In this document: one piece after another, positions 1-7,906 of the stretch
How the letters are laid out: the number at the start of each line of letters is the position of its first letter
Numbering within the stretch: the stretch's first letter is position 1
Assembly (NCBI GenBank): GCA_900769765.1
Contig: CAAGHW010000109.1
Span: 1-30,888, forward strand
Length of the DNA: 30,888 nt
Source of the DNA: Bacteroidaceae bacterium
GTDB taxonomy: Bacteria; Bacteroidota; Bacteroidia; Bacteroidales; Bacteroidaceae
Reading direction: 5' to 3'
The notes under the pieces: model-generated
Told to the model about the DNA's origin: nothing
Seen by the model: the letters and a program-made list of their open reading frames with translations, nothing else
Database searches by the model: none
Position numbers and translations under genes: made by a program

Positions 1-1
1 A

Positions 2-742
2 AGTTTTACATTGAAAGTATGGCGCCAGAGAGGTCCTAAAGCAAAAGGTGCATTTGAGACATATCAGATGAAGGACATTCCGGGCGATACCTCATTCCTT
101 GAGATGCTCGATATTCTTAACGAGCAGTTGGTAAATGAGAACAAAGAGCCAATCGTGTTCGACCACGACTGTCGCGAGGGTATCTGCGGTATGTGTTCAC
201 TCTATGTGAACGGTCATCCTCACGGTCCTGCAACAGGTGCAACAACATGTCAGTTGTATATGCGTCGTTTCAAGGACGGTGACACAATCACTGTTGAGCC
301 TTGGCGTTCTGCAGGTTTCCCTGTAATCCGTGACCTTATGGTTGACCGTACAGCGTTCGACAAGATACAGCAGGCCGGCGGTTATGTATCAATCAACACC
401 GGCGGTATGCCCGACGCTAACGCAATTCCTATCGGTAAGGACATCGCTGAAGAGGCTATGGATGCTGCTGCATGTATCGGTTGCGGTGCTTGTGTCGCTG
501 CATGTAAGAACGGTTCTGCCATGTTGTTCGTTTCGGCAAAGGTAAGCCAGTTCGCATTGTTGCCACAGGGTAAGGTTGAGGCCAAGAAGCGTGTCAAGGC
601 AATGGTTGCCAAGATGGACGAACTCGGTTTCGGTAACTGTACCAACACCCGCGCTTGCGAGGCTGAGTGTCCAAAGTGCGTATCAATCAGCAATATTGCA
701 CGTTTGAACCGCGAGTTCATCAAGGCTAAGTTGAAGGATTGA
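2..742 (+). CDS. frdB: Fumarate reductase/succinate dehydrogenase iron-sulfur subunit, 5' end cut by the window
   Basis: Electron-transfer subunit of the membrane quinol:fumarate reductase/succinate dehydrogenase. It carries electrons between the flavoprotein subunit and the membrane cytochrome b subunit. The reading frame is open to the left edge; the TTG at 11 is internal, since family members carry several residues before this point, so the true start is outside the window. Counting from that TTG, a plant-type 2Fe-2S domain shows C54, C59, C62 and C80 (motif CREGICGMC). The C-terminal helical domain carries CIGCGACVAAC at 155-165 and a second cysteine group at 210-223 (C210, C216, C220, C223), as expected for the 4Fe-4S and 3Fe-4S centres. 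Length and order fit the family. It is probably the last gene of a frd/sdh operon, because a strong terminator follows 18 bases after the stop. In Bacteroidales this enzyme mainly makes succinate during anaerobic fumarate respiration; that direction is inferred from lineage. Confidence 0.95.
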   Translation, partial: SFTLKVWRQRGPKAKGAFETYQMKDIPGDTSFLEMLDILNEQLVNENKEPIVFDHDCREGICGMCSLYVNGHPHGPATGATTCQLYMRRFKDGDTITVEPWRSAGFPVIRDLMVDRTAFDKIQQAGGYVSINTGGMPDANAIPIGKDIAEEAMDAAACIGCGACVAACKNGSAMLFVSAKVSQFALLPQGKVEAKKRVKAMVAKMDELGFGNCTNTRACEAECPKCVSISNIARLNREFIKAKLKD

Positions 743-760
743 TAACTCCTTATATGTTAA

Positions 761-796
761 AAATAGAGTCTGCCTACAAGCAGACTCTATTTTTTT
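761..796 (+). terminator. Rho-independent terminator after frdB
   Basis: A perfect 13-bp stem (761-773 with 780-792) closes a six-base loop and runs directly into a T tract (790-796). It ends the frdB transcript and isolates it from metF. Confidence 0.9.
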
Positions 797-839
797 ATAA
801 AAGTTACCTTGCAGGATAGGTTTTTTCAACTCGTTGCTT

Positions 840-847
840 TATCTTTG
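840..847 (+). promoter_or_regulatory. Candidate -7 element of the metF promoter
   Basis: The sequence TATCTTTG matches the Bacteroides -7 consensus TAnnTTTG. No TTTG is present at the expected 19-21 base distance upstream, so only half of the promoter is supported. Transcription would start near 854, giving a leader of about 65 bases before the metF ATG. Confidence 0.45.
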
Positions 848-860
848 TATAATTGTAAAT

Positions 861-902
861 TACGCTAAATGGGCAAAACATGCCGCAAGATGCAATGGCG
901 TA
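861..902 (+). promoter_or_regulatory. Possible small structured leader (three-stem fold) upstream of metF
   Basis: Read by eye, three nested pairings fit in 42 bases. An outer stem TACGC/GCGTA (861-865 with 898-902) encloses a hairpin GGCA/TGCC (872-875 with 881-884) and a mini-hairpin GCA/TGC (885-887 with 891-893). It begins a few bases after the predicted transcription start and ends 16 bases before the ATG. No known riboswitch consensus (SAM-I, SAM-II, cobalamin, THF) was recognised. The stems are short, so chance folding is possible. Confidence 0.25.
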
Positions 903-918
903 GAATAGGATAAAGCAA

Positions 919-1872
919 ATGAGTGTAATAGATTTTATAAATACATCGTCAAAAACAGCCTTTTCGTTCGAGGTATTGCCTCCGCTTAAAGGTGTGGGTA
1001 CTCATGGTCTGTTTACCAATATCGACAGGCTCATGGAGTTCAATCCAGGTTATATAAACATAACCACTCATCATAGCGAGCCCGTATACAGGGATATGGG
1101 CAACGGTATGTTCACTCTCGGTACAATACGTCGCCGCCCAGGAACGGTTGCTGTGGCAACGGCAATACATCACCGTTATGGTGTGCCTGTTGTGCCTCAT
1201 ATTCTTTGCAACGGATATACTCTCGAGGATACAGAATATGCGCTTATCGACCTGCAGTTGTCGGGAATAACCGATATCCTCGTCCTGCGTGGCGACAAGT
1301 GCAAGGGAGATGCGAATACGGCTCCTGCAAAGCAGGGCAACAAATATGCCATTGACCTGCAAAGACAGGTGAACCGTTTCAACGAAGGATTCTTTGTTGA
1401 CGGCACGCCAATGAAGGAGCGCGGAGAGGCTTTCTCCTATGGCGTGGCGTGTTATCCCGAAAAGCACGAGGAGGCACCTAATATGGAGAGCGACCTTGCC
1501 GTGCTCAAGCAAAAGGCCGATGCGGGTGCGGCGTATGCCGTTACGCAGATGTTCTTCGACAACGCGAAATATTTCTCTTTCGTGGAACGTGCGCGCGCAA
1601 TGGGTATTACAATACCTATAATACCTGGTATCAAGCCCATTCACCGTATGTCGCAGCTGAATGTATTGCCAAAGACATTCCACGTTGATTTGCCTTGCGA
1701 CCTTGTCAATGAGATATTGAAATGCAAGGACGATGCGGCAGTAGCGCAGGTTGGCCGCGAATGGGGTATAGCACAGTGTCGCGAACTCATGCAGCACGGT
1801 GTTCCAAGTATTCACTTCTACACTATCAATGCTTTTGACAGTGTATATGAGATAGCAAAGGCAATATACTGA
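919..1872 (+). CDS. metF: 5,10-methylenetetrahydrofolate reductase
   Basis: Reduces 5,10-methylene-THF to 5-methyl-THF, the methyl donor for methionine synthesis, using FAD and NAD(P)H in the cytoplasm. The 317-residue protein is close to the usual MetF length (about 300). The N-terminal FSFEVLPP segment carries Glu18, equivalent to the catalytic glutamate in the FEFFPP motif of E. coli MetF. Further family signatures are the ITTHH strand near 48-52, DILVLRGDK near 128-136, the FSYGVACYPEKHEEAPN block near 172-188 and QMFFDNAKYF near 210-219. The ATG at 919 follows an AGGATAAAG stretch and fits the conserved N terminus. It is the first gene of a tight plus-strand run, and its TGA overlaps the ATG of the next gene by one base, which suggests translational coupling. 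Methionine or corrinoid control would be plausible, but only the weak leader fold hints at regulation. Confidence 0.97.
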   Translation: MSVIDFINTSSKTAFSFEVLPPLKGVGTHGLFTNIDRLMEFNPGYINITTHHSEPVYRDMGNGMFTLGTIRRRPGTVAVATAIHHRYGVPVVPHILCNGYTLEDTEYALIDLQLSGITDILVLRGDKCKGDANTAPAKQGNKYAIDLQRQVNRFNEGFFVDGTPMKERGEAFSYGVACYPEKHEEAPNMESDLAVLKQKADAGAAYAVTQMFFDNAKYFSFVERARAMGITIPIIPGIKPIHRMSQLNVLPKTFHVDLPCDLVNEILKCKDDAAVAQVGREWGIAQCRELMQHGVPSIHFYTINAFDSVYEIAKAIY

Positions 1873-3011
1873 TGGGAGTTTTTTTCAAGGACATAATAGG
1901 ACAGAGAGGTGTTGTCGAGCAACTGAAGCGTTGTGTCGATGAGAACTGCCTTGCCCATGCGTTGCTGATAACAGGTCCGCGTGGTAACGGCAAATTGGCT
2001 ATTGCCATTGCTCTTGCCAATTATATGCTTTGCGGAAACCGTTCCGCTGATGTGTGCGGTTTGTGCCCTGCGTGTGTGAAGCTTGACAAGTTCATACACA
2101 GCGACCTGCATTTCGTGTTTCCTGTGAAAAAGAAAAAGGGCAGTTCGAGCGACAGCGCGCCCATAAGCGACGATTACATAACCGAGTGGCGCGAACTGCT
2201 TGCAAAGGGTGCATATTTCGGTTATGACGATTGGTTGCAGAAACTCGATGTGGAGAATCAGCAACCTATGATTTATGAGCGTGAGAGCAGCGAGATTCTG
2301 CATAAGCTCTCCATGCAGTCGCGCGAGGGCGGTTGGAAGATTGTCATCATCTGGTTGCCCGAAAAGATGAAAGAGGCTTGTTCCAATAAGCTGTTGAAGG
2401 TTATTGAAGAGCCACCCAAGGATACCCTGTTCCTGTTGGTTTCAGAAGAGCCCGAAAAGATTATCCCTACCATCTTGAGCCGTACGCAACGCATCGAAGT
2501 GCCACGTATATCAAGAGAGGATATGGAAAAGGGATTATCGGCACGCTATGGCCTTACATTCGAGGATGCGGCTCTCATTGCCCAGCAGAGTGGCGGTGAT
2601 TGGGAAAAAGCCGAGGAACTGCTCTCTTTGAGCGATGAAAAGGCCCAATACCTTGAACTTTTCATGCAGTTGATGCGTGTTGCATACGCTCGCAACATAC
2701 GTGACATGAAGGCATGGAGCGAACAGGTGGCTGCTCTTGGTCGCGAACGTCAGAAGCGTCTGCTCGACTATTGCCAGCGTATGATACGTGAGAATTTCAT
2801 CATGAACTTCAAGAATGATGAAATGTTATACATGTCGCAGGCAGAGCGTAACTTCTCGGTGCGTTTCTCGCCTTTTGTGAACGAGAACAATATCTTCGGA
2901 ATAGTAGAGGAACTTTCCGAAGCCCAAAGACATATAGAACAGAATGTTAATGCTAAGATGGTCTTTTTCGACATGTCGTTGAGAATGATTGTCTGGATAA
3001 AGAACAGATAA
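1872..3011 (+). CDS. holB: DNA polymerase III subunit delta' (clamp loader)
   Basis: AAA+ clamp-loader subunit that helps load the sliding clamp on DNA. The N terminus shows DIIGQRGVVEQLK. A Walker A loop GPRGNGK lies at 35-41, and cysteines C54, C62, C65 and C68 (CGLCPAC) form the zinc module typical of gamma/tau/delta' subunits. The KVIEEPP segment and the LSRTQ motif of delta'/tau proteins lie near 176-212. A lysine/serine-rich insertion follows the zinc module at about 86-100. Family length is normally 320-380 residues, so 379 is at the upper end. The start overlaps the metF stop by one base, and the stop is followed directly by the ATG of the PSP1 gene. A holB homologue beside a PSP1/YaaT gene is also the arrangement in Bacillus subtilis, which supports both calls. 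Confidence 0.92.
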   Translation: MGVFFKDIIGQRGVVEQLKRCVDENCLAHALLITGPRGNGKLAIAIALANYMLCGNRSADVCGLCPACVKLDKFIHSDLHFVFPVKKKKGSSSDSAPISDDYITEWRELLAKGAYFGYDDWLQKLDVENQQPMIYERESSEILHKLSMQSREGGWKIVIIWLPEKMKEACSNKLLKVIEEPPKDTLFLLVSEEPEKIIPTILSRTQRIEVPRISREDMEKGLSARYGLTFEDAALIAQQSGGDWEKAEELLSLSDEKAQYLELFMQLMRVAYARNIRDMKAWSEQVAALGRERQKRLLDYCQRMIRENFIMNFKNDEMLYMSQAERNFSVRFSPFVNENNIFGIVEELSEAQRHIEQNVNAKMVFFDMSLRMIVWIKNR

Positions 3012-4172
3012 ATGGATAAGAAATTCAAAGAAAATAATGGTTGTGCAGGTATCTGCTGCAGAGGATGCGGCAAGATGGATGCACCGCTCAACACATTCGA
3101 CTGGCTTGCCGGTGTGCCCGGAAACGAGGAGTATACCGACATCGTGGAGGTGCAATTCAAGAACACTCATAAGGGTTATTACAAGAACAGCAACAACATC
3201 CCTTTGCAAAAGGGTGACATTGTTGCCGTGGAGGCTGTCCCCGGACACGATATAGGTGTTGTTACAATGACAGGCCGTCTTGTGCTGTTGCAGTTGAAGA
3301 AGACACGCCTCACACCCGAAAGCGAGTTCAAGCGCATATACCGCAAGGCGCGTCCTGTGGATATGGAGAAGTATGCCGAGGCAAAGGCACGCGAACACGA
3401 TACGATGATACGTTCACGACAGATTGCGAAAGATCTCAATCTTGACATGAAAATAGGTGATGTGGAGTATCAGGGCGATGGTCAGAAGGCCATATTCTAT
3501 TATATAGCCGACAATCGTGTCGATTTCCGTCAGCTCATAAAGGTGCTTGCCGATGTGTTCAAGATTAAGATTGAGATGAAGCAGATTGGTGCACGTCAGG
3601 AGGCTGGCCGCATTGGTGGTATCGGTCCTTGTGGCCGTGAGTTGTGTTGTGCTACATTCACAACAAACTTTGTATCTGTTTCTACCTCTGCGGCACGTTT
3701 CCAGGACATATCGCTCAATCCGCAGAAGCTTGCAGGCCAGTGTGCGAAGCTCAAGTGTTGTCTTAACTATGAGGTCGATGCGTACGTGGAGGCTTCGCGT
3801 GGATTGCCGAACAGGGATATTGAACTTGAGACACAGGATGGTACATACTACTTCTTCAAGTGTGATATCATGCGTGGCGAGATAACATACTCTACCGATA
3901 AGCATATCCCTGCCAATCTTGTAACTATAACCGGCCGCAGAGCATTTGCCGTTATCGAGATGAACAAGCGCGGCGAACGCCCCGAGTCGCTTCAGGCTGA
4001 TGGCGAGCGTGAGGTGAAACGCTCTGTAGACCTGCTCGAACAGGAGAACATCAACCGTTTCGACAACAATATGCAGCGTAGCGGAAAGAAACGCCGTAAA
4101 GGTGGTCGTCCCGATCAAAGAAGAGGCAATGACAGGCGCGAGAATAGAAATAATCATCCAAAGAGCGAGTAG
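3012..4172 (+). CDS. ricT: PSP1 domain protein, RicT/YaaT-like
   Basis: A 386-residue cytoplasmic protein with the PSP1 C-terminal domain. The signature GARQEAGRIGGIGPCGRELC runs over 193-212 and is followed by C213 and by C244, C249 and C250. In B. subtilis the homologue YaaT (RicT) forms an iron-sulfur-containing complex with RicA and RicF that promotes mRNA maturation by RNase Y. Whether that holds in Bacteroidota is unknown, since no partner gene is visible here. A second cysteine cluster at the N terminus (C11, C15, C16, C19) could bind metal. The last 35 or so residues are strongly basic and look like an RNA-binding or disordered tail. The ATG abuts the holB stop with no gap. The 3' end overlaps the next gene by 44 bases. 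The family call is firm; the molecular role is inferred. Confidence 0.88.
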   Translation: MDKKFKENNGCAGICCRGCGKMDAPLNTFDWLAGVPGNEEYTDIVEVQFKNTHKGYYKNSNNIPLQKGDIVAVEAVPGHDIGVVTMTGRLVLLQLKKTRLTPESEFKRIYRKARPVDMEKYAEAKAREHDTMIRSRQIAKDLNLDMKIGDVEYQGDGQKAIFYYIADNRVDFRQLIKVLADVFKIKIEMKQIGARQEAGRIGGIGPCGRELCCATFTTNFVSVSTSAARFQDISLNPQKLAGQCAKLKCCLNYEVDAYVEASRGLPNRDIELETQDGTYYFFKCDIMRGEITYSTDKHIPANLVTITGRRAFAVIEMNKRGERPESLQADGEREVKRSVDLLEQENINRFDNNMQRSGKKRRKGGRPDQRRGNDRRENRNNHPKSE

Positions 4173-4614
4173 TCTACTGTTGCTGCTGTTGCTGCTATGC
4201 GGATGTGACGGCACACGCTTTCACTCTTTCTCTTCGCAGGGTGGGGTGTGGCGACGCGATTCTATAGCGGAATTCATATATTGTGCACGATATACGCCCG
4301 ATGCTGTCCACGGTCTGCAGGTAGAGGCACGCACCGATGCTACCTATCGTTACAAGAATCTTGTTGTCTGTGCCGATTTTTTCAATATGAACGACAGCCT
4401 GTTGGCTTGTGATACGTTGTCTGTTACTGTATATTGTGATGACGGTCGTCGTGCAGGCTCAACGGCAGGTCTGTTGTATCAGCAACAAAGCAATGTGGTT
4501 TTGCCCGAAGTCTCGTTTCGCGATTCGGTTGTTATACGCCTCTATCATCTTATGCCCGACGAGGCTCTAAAAGGAGTCCACGATGTCGGCATAAAGCTTA
4601 TGGACATCAATTAA
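4129..4614 (+). CDS. gldH: Gliding motility-type lipoprotein GldH
   Basis: Small lipoprotein of the GldH family, needed for gliding in Flavobacterium johnsoniae and also present in non-gliding Bacteroidales. Starting at 4129 (preceded by AAAGAAGAGG) gives a short charged segment, an eight-leucine hydrophobic core and a lipobox LCGC with the lipidated cysteine at residue 26. An in-frame ATG at 4102 would add nine residues and lengthen the overlap with the PSP1 gene. The mature part of about 135 residues has no membrane segment and ends in the typical DVGIKL block. It carries four D-S/T-hydrophobic tripeptides (residues 44, 89, 95 and 132) that fit the O-glycosylation sequon reported for Bacteroides fragilis. 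The stop shares bases with the stop of rodA on the other strand. GldH is a fast-diverging family, so the call rests on the lipobox, size, ending and the PSP1-gldH-rodA neighbourhood. Confidence 0.8.
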   Translation: MTGARIEIIIQRASSLLLLLLLLCGCDGTRFHSFSSQGGVWRRDSIAEFIYCARYTPDAVHGLQVEARTDATYRYKNLVVCADFFNMNDSLLACDTLSVTVYCDDGRRAGSTAGLLYQQQSNVVLPEVSFRDSVVIRLYHLMPDEALKGVHDVGIKLMDIN

Positions 4615-6080
4615 CGTCTGATTACTTCGCGGTCGGCATCTATTCGCAGGAAAGTGAATAGCAGTATCGAGAATCCAAGAAATGATGAACCGCCATAACT
4701 GAAGAACGGTAACGGAATGCCTATCACCGGCACAATGCCTATAACCATTCCTATGTTGATGGCAAAGTGGAAAAAGAATATCGATGCAAGGGCATATCCG
4801 TAGGCCCGTCCGAATACGTTGTTCTGCCGTTCTGCAAGAACTATAAGCCGTAGGATGAATCCCACAAAGAATATAAGCACGAACGTAGAACCGAGAAAAC
4901 CCTGCTCTTCACCTATCGTACAGAATATGAAATCGGTATCCTGTTCGGGTACATACTTCAGTTTTGTCTGTGTTCCATTGAGGAATCCTTTGCCTGTAAG
5001 GCCGCCCGAGCCTATGGCAATCTTTGATTGGTGTACATTGTACCCGGCTCCCGAGAGGTCTTCTTTCAGTCCCAGAAGCACCTCTATACGTATTTTCTGG
5101 TGAGGCTCGAGGATATTGTTCATCACATATTCGCACGAGTTGTAGAACACTACAGAGCCAAGAAGATACAGTGCTATCCAAAGATTCCTTTTCTCTTTGT
5201 TGAGTCTTATGCGTAACAGCATGTATATGGCATTGAATGACAATAACAGATACTGAATTATCATTATGTTGAATTCAATGAGATATATGGCTGTCCAATA
5301 GGATAATAGCGTTACGGATATGTTGGTTATGGCAAGCACAAGGAATGTCTTGTCGTTCTTGCACCAGAACTTTATCATCGCAATGGAGAATATCTGGATA
5401 AGGACTGTTACCGCATACGGGCCTACAGCCAACGGCAGATTGTCGAACATCGTACTGTCATATTTTATACCTACGACAAAATATATCACTGCGCTTACGG
5501 CCATCAGCAGGAATATTCCTGTCATACCCTCGCGGTATAACACTATGAACAGCGACAGGTATACCAATGCGCTTCCTGTCTCGTTCTGTGCCACAATGAC
5601 AATCATCGGCAACATTATTATCGCAATGCTCCGTAGCAGGTCTTTCCTGTTGTTAATATTGAATTCTCTTTGCCCTACATACGATGCAAGCATCAGGGTA
5701 GTTGCAAACTTCATGAACTCGGCGGGCTGTATCTTGAATGAGCCGAAAGATATCCATGAGTGGGAGCCTTTGGTATCCTCGGCAATGAATATTGTCAATA
5801 TACCTATGGCAATGGCTGCAATGTATATAAGCCCTGAAAGGTCGCGGTACGTATCTTTCTTTATACACATCAGGATGGCTCCTGTCAAAAGGGATATGCC
5901 AATCCACATCGCCTGTTTTCCGCTTCTGTCACTTTGGTCGAAGAACTCGAGGAAGCTCGTTTCTATGTAGCTGTGGCTTGCACCGCATATTGCAAGCCAG
6001 CCCATTACCGCAAGTGACAAGTAAATGGCGATTGTAATCCAATCTATTCTGCCCAATATGTTATCTCTCCTCTTTTCCAT
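4611..6080 (-). CDS. rodA: Rod shape-determining protein RodA (SEDS glycosyltransferase)
   Basis: Polytopic inner-membrane peptidoglycan polymerase of the SEDS family, working with PBP2 in lateral wall growth. The signature QSKIAIGSGGLTGKGFLNGT and the following VPEQDTDFIFCTIGEEQGF closely match the conserved extracytoplasmic loop of E. coli RodA. The C terminus has IPVIGIP-like (VPVIGIPLPFFSYGGSSF) residues. The protein has 489 residues, over 100 more than E. coli RodA (370). The extra length is a central hydrophobic block with several predicted membrane helices between about 205 and 325, before the conserved loop; such longer forms are usual in Bacteroidota. The start overlaps the end of mrdA by 20 bases. 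It is the last gene of the elongasome operon, and its stop codon overlaps that of convergent gldH. Confidence 0.95.
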   Translation of the reverse strand: MEKRRDNILGRIDWITIAIYLSLAVMGWLAICGASHSYIETSFLEFFDQSDRSGKQAMWIGISLLTGAILMCIKKDTYRDLSGLIYIAAIAIGILTIFIAEDTKGSHSWISFGSFKIQPAEFMKFATTLMLASYVGQREFNINNRKDLLRSIAIIMLPMIVIVAQNETGSALVYLSLFIVLYREGMTGIFLLMAVSAVIYFVVGIKYDSTMFDNLPLAVGPYAVTVLIQIFSIAMIKFWCKNDKTFLVLAITNISVTLLSYWTAIYLIEFNIMIIQYLLLSFNAIYMLLRIRLNKEKRNLWIALYLLGSVVFYNSCEYVMNNILEPHQKIRIEVLLGLKEDLSGAGYNVHQSKIAIGSGGLTGKGFLNGTQTKLKYVPEQDTDFIFCTIGEEQGFLGSTFVLIFFVGFILRLIVLAERQNNVFGRAYGYALASIFFFHFAINIGMVIGIVPVIGIPLPFFSYGGSSFLGFSILLFTFLRIDADREVIRR

Positions 6081-7905
6081 AGTAGATAGACTTCTTCTGG
6101 ATTTCCGTAGCTCTCTTTTCGCTATCCTCGGACAGTGTTCCGTTTATGTATTTTTCCATAAGCAGTGCTCCTATGGGAACACCGTATGTGGCTCCAAATC
6201 CACCGTTTTCCACATATACGGCAATTGCTATCTGTGGATTGTTCCTTGGAGCAAATCCCAGGAATGCCGAGTGGTCCTTTCCTTTGTTCTGTGCCGTACC
6301 GGTCTTGCCGCATACGTCAAGTCCCGGAATGTCGGCAGCATAGCATGTTCCGTCGGTAACAGCCAGACGCATTCCCTTTATAATCTCATCATACACCTTT
6401 GCATCGACCATCGTCATTTTCGGCGTCTTGAATTCCGAGCGTATGGTATCGCCGTCTATTGATTTGACAATGTGCGGTGTTATATATGTACCCCTGTTTG
6501 CTATGGTTGCGCCAAGATTGGCTATCTGCAACGGTGTCAATGCAACCTCTCCTTGTCCTATGGATATGCTTATGACGGTAACGGCACGCCAATAGTTTCC
6601 GTAATGTCTTGTATAGTATTCGGCATTGGGAATCATACCTCTAACCTCTCCAGGCAGGTCCACGCCCAACTTATAACCGAATCCCATTGACACCATATAG
6701 TCGCGCCATAGGTTCATGGCCTCTTTTGTTCCGCCATACTTCTCCGAAGCGAACATTCTGTGCAGTCCCCAACAGAAATAGGCGTTGCACGATGTTGCCA
6801 TGGCTGGTGCTAAAGATGTCGGGGAAGAGTGCGGGTGACATCCTAAGCGGAAGTTATTGAATATGAAACCCTCATTGCAAGGGAAACTCGTTCTTGGTGT
6901 AACAATGCCTTCTTGAAGAAATACAGCCGCCTGTGATGTCTTGAATGTAGAGCCGGGAGGGTATGTACCCATTATTGCCCTGTTGAGCAGGGGCTTGTTC
7001 TTGTCGAGTGCAAGTTCCTTGTGGTTTTCACCTCTTTGTCGGCCTGCAAGCAATGAAGGGTCGTATGATGGAGCCGACACCATACACAATATCTCACCTG
7101 TGGATGGTTCTATGGCAACGATGCTGCCAATCTTGTTTTCCATCAGTCTTTCGCCAAGTGCCTGCAATTCAATGTCGAGACTCAGCGTTATGTCTTTTCC
7201 TCGCACAGCGGCCGTGTCGAGTGCACCGTTCTGGTATTTGCCCTGTATGCGTCCTCTTGCATCGCGCAGCAGCACTTCGGTGCCTTTCTTGCCTCGCAGC
7301 ACATTCTCGTATGACGATTCAATGCCTTGCAGGCCTATGTAATCGCCTTGACGATAATAGGAATCTCTTTCCAGAACTTTTTGCGACACTTCGCCGATGT
7401 CGCCGAGCAACACTCCTGCCACATCGTAGTTGTACTCCCTTATGGAGCGTTTGCGTACATAGAATCCTGGGAAGCGGAACATCTTCTCCTGGAAACGTGC
7501 AAACTCCTCACCTGTAAGGAGTGTCATGAAATCCTGTTCGGTATATGTCGAGTATCCTGGGTTATAACGCTTGTTCTTGACCCTCTCCATTCTCTCGTTG
7601 AACTCGTCGGGTGTTATGTCAAGAGCCTTGCACAGTTCGAGCGTGTCAACGCCTTTGATCTCGCGTGGAACGAATGTTATATCGTACGACGGGCGGTTGT
7701 AAACTATCAGTTTGCCGTTGCGGTCATATATGAGTCCGCGTGCCGGGTATACGGTCTTTTTATAAAAGGCGTTGCTGTCGGCTTTGCTCTTGTAGTCGTT
7801 CTCTTTTATTTGCAGATTGTATATCTGTATTATGTATGTGATGAGCACGAGGATGACAACCCCCGACAGAATATACTTGCGATTGTCGTAGCTGTAGTCC
7901 TTCAT
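6061..7905 (-). CDS. mrdA: Penicillin-binding protein 2, elongasome transpeptidase
   Basis: Class B PBP that crosslinks new lateral-wall peptidoglycan, paired with RodA. A single N-terminal membrane anchor (about 11-30) is followed by the PBP dimerisation domain containing RGLIYDRNG at 56-64. The transpeptidase domain has all three catalytic motifs: S319-T-F-K322 after YPPG, S372-C-N374, and K534-T-G536. The 614-residue length is normal for PBP2 (about 600-650). The gene lies one base after mreD and overlaps rodA by 20 bases, so translation is probably coupled. It is a direct beta-lactam target by family; nothing in the motifs suggests altered binding. Confidence 0.96.
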   Translation of the reverse strand: MKDYSYDNRKYILSGVVILVLITYIIQIYNLQIKENDYKSKADSNAFYKKTVYPARGLIYDRNGKLIVYNRPSYDITFVPREIKGVDTLELCKALDITPDEFNERMERVKNKRYNPGYSTYTEQDFMTLLTGEEFARFQEKMFRFPGFYVRKRSIREYNYDVAGVLLGDIGEVSQKVLERDSYYRQGDYIGLQGIESSYENVLRGKKGTEVLLRDARGRIQGKYQNGALDTAAVRGKDITLSLDIELQALGERLMENKIGSIVAIEPSTGEILCMVSAPSYDPSLLAGRQRGENHKELALDKNKPLLNRAIMGTYPPGSTFKTSQAAVFLQEGIVTPRTSFPCNEGFIFNNFRLGCHPHSSPTSLAPAMATSCNAYFCWGLHRMFASEKYGGTKEAMNLWRDYMVSMGFGYKLGVDLPGEVRGMIPNAEYYTRHYGNYWRAVTVISISIGQGEVALTPLQIANLGATIANRGTYITPHIVKSIDGDTIRSEFKTPKMTMVDAKVYDEIIKGMRLAVTDGTCYAADIPGLDVCGKTGTAQNKGKDHSAFLGFAPRNNPQIAIAVYVENGGFGATYGVPIGALLMEKYINGTLSEDSEKRATEIQKKSIYYGKEER

Positions 7906-7906
7906 C

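Noticed and set aside
860..918. SAM or cobalamin riboswitch upstream of metF
   Set aside because: The leader is too short for SAM-I or cobalamin aptamers, and the SAM-II core is not present; only an unassigned small fold remains.
949..1815. A 288-codon open frame antisense to metF
   Set aside because: It lies wholly over a certain gene, has no recognisable protein features and arises from codon bias; the cysteine/histidine/leucine-rich product is typical of shadow frames.
4102..4128. Upstream start for gldH at 4102
   Set aside because: It would add charged residues before the signal peptide and lengthen the overlap with the PSP1 gene; the ATG at 4129 gives a standard lipoprotein signal.
3414..4214. 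A 266-codon open frame antisense to the PSP1 gene
   Set aside because: Shadow of a well-supported gene, with no domain or start context.
5320..5970. A 216-codon open frame antisense to rodA
   Set aside because: Reverse reading of membrane-helix codons gives long open frames; no independent support.
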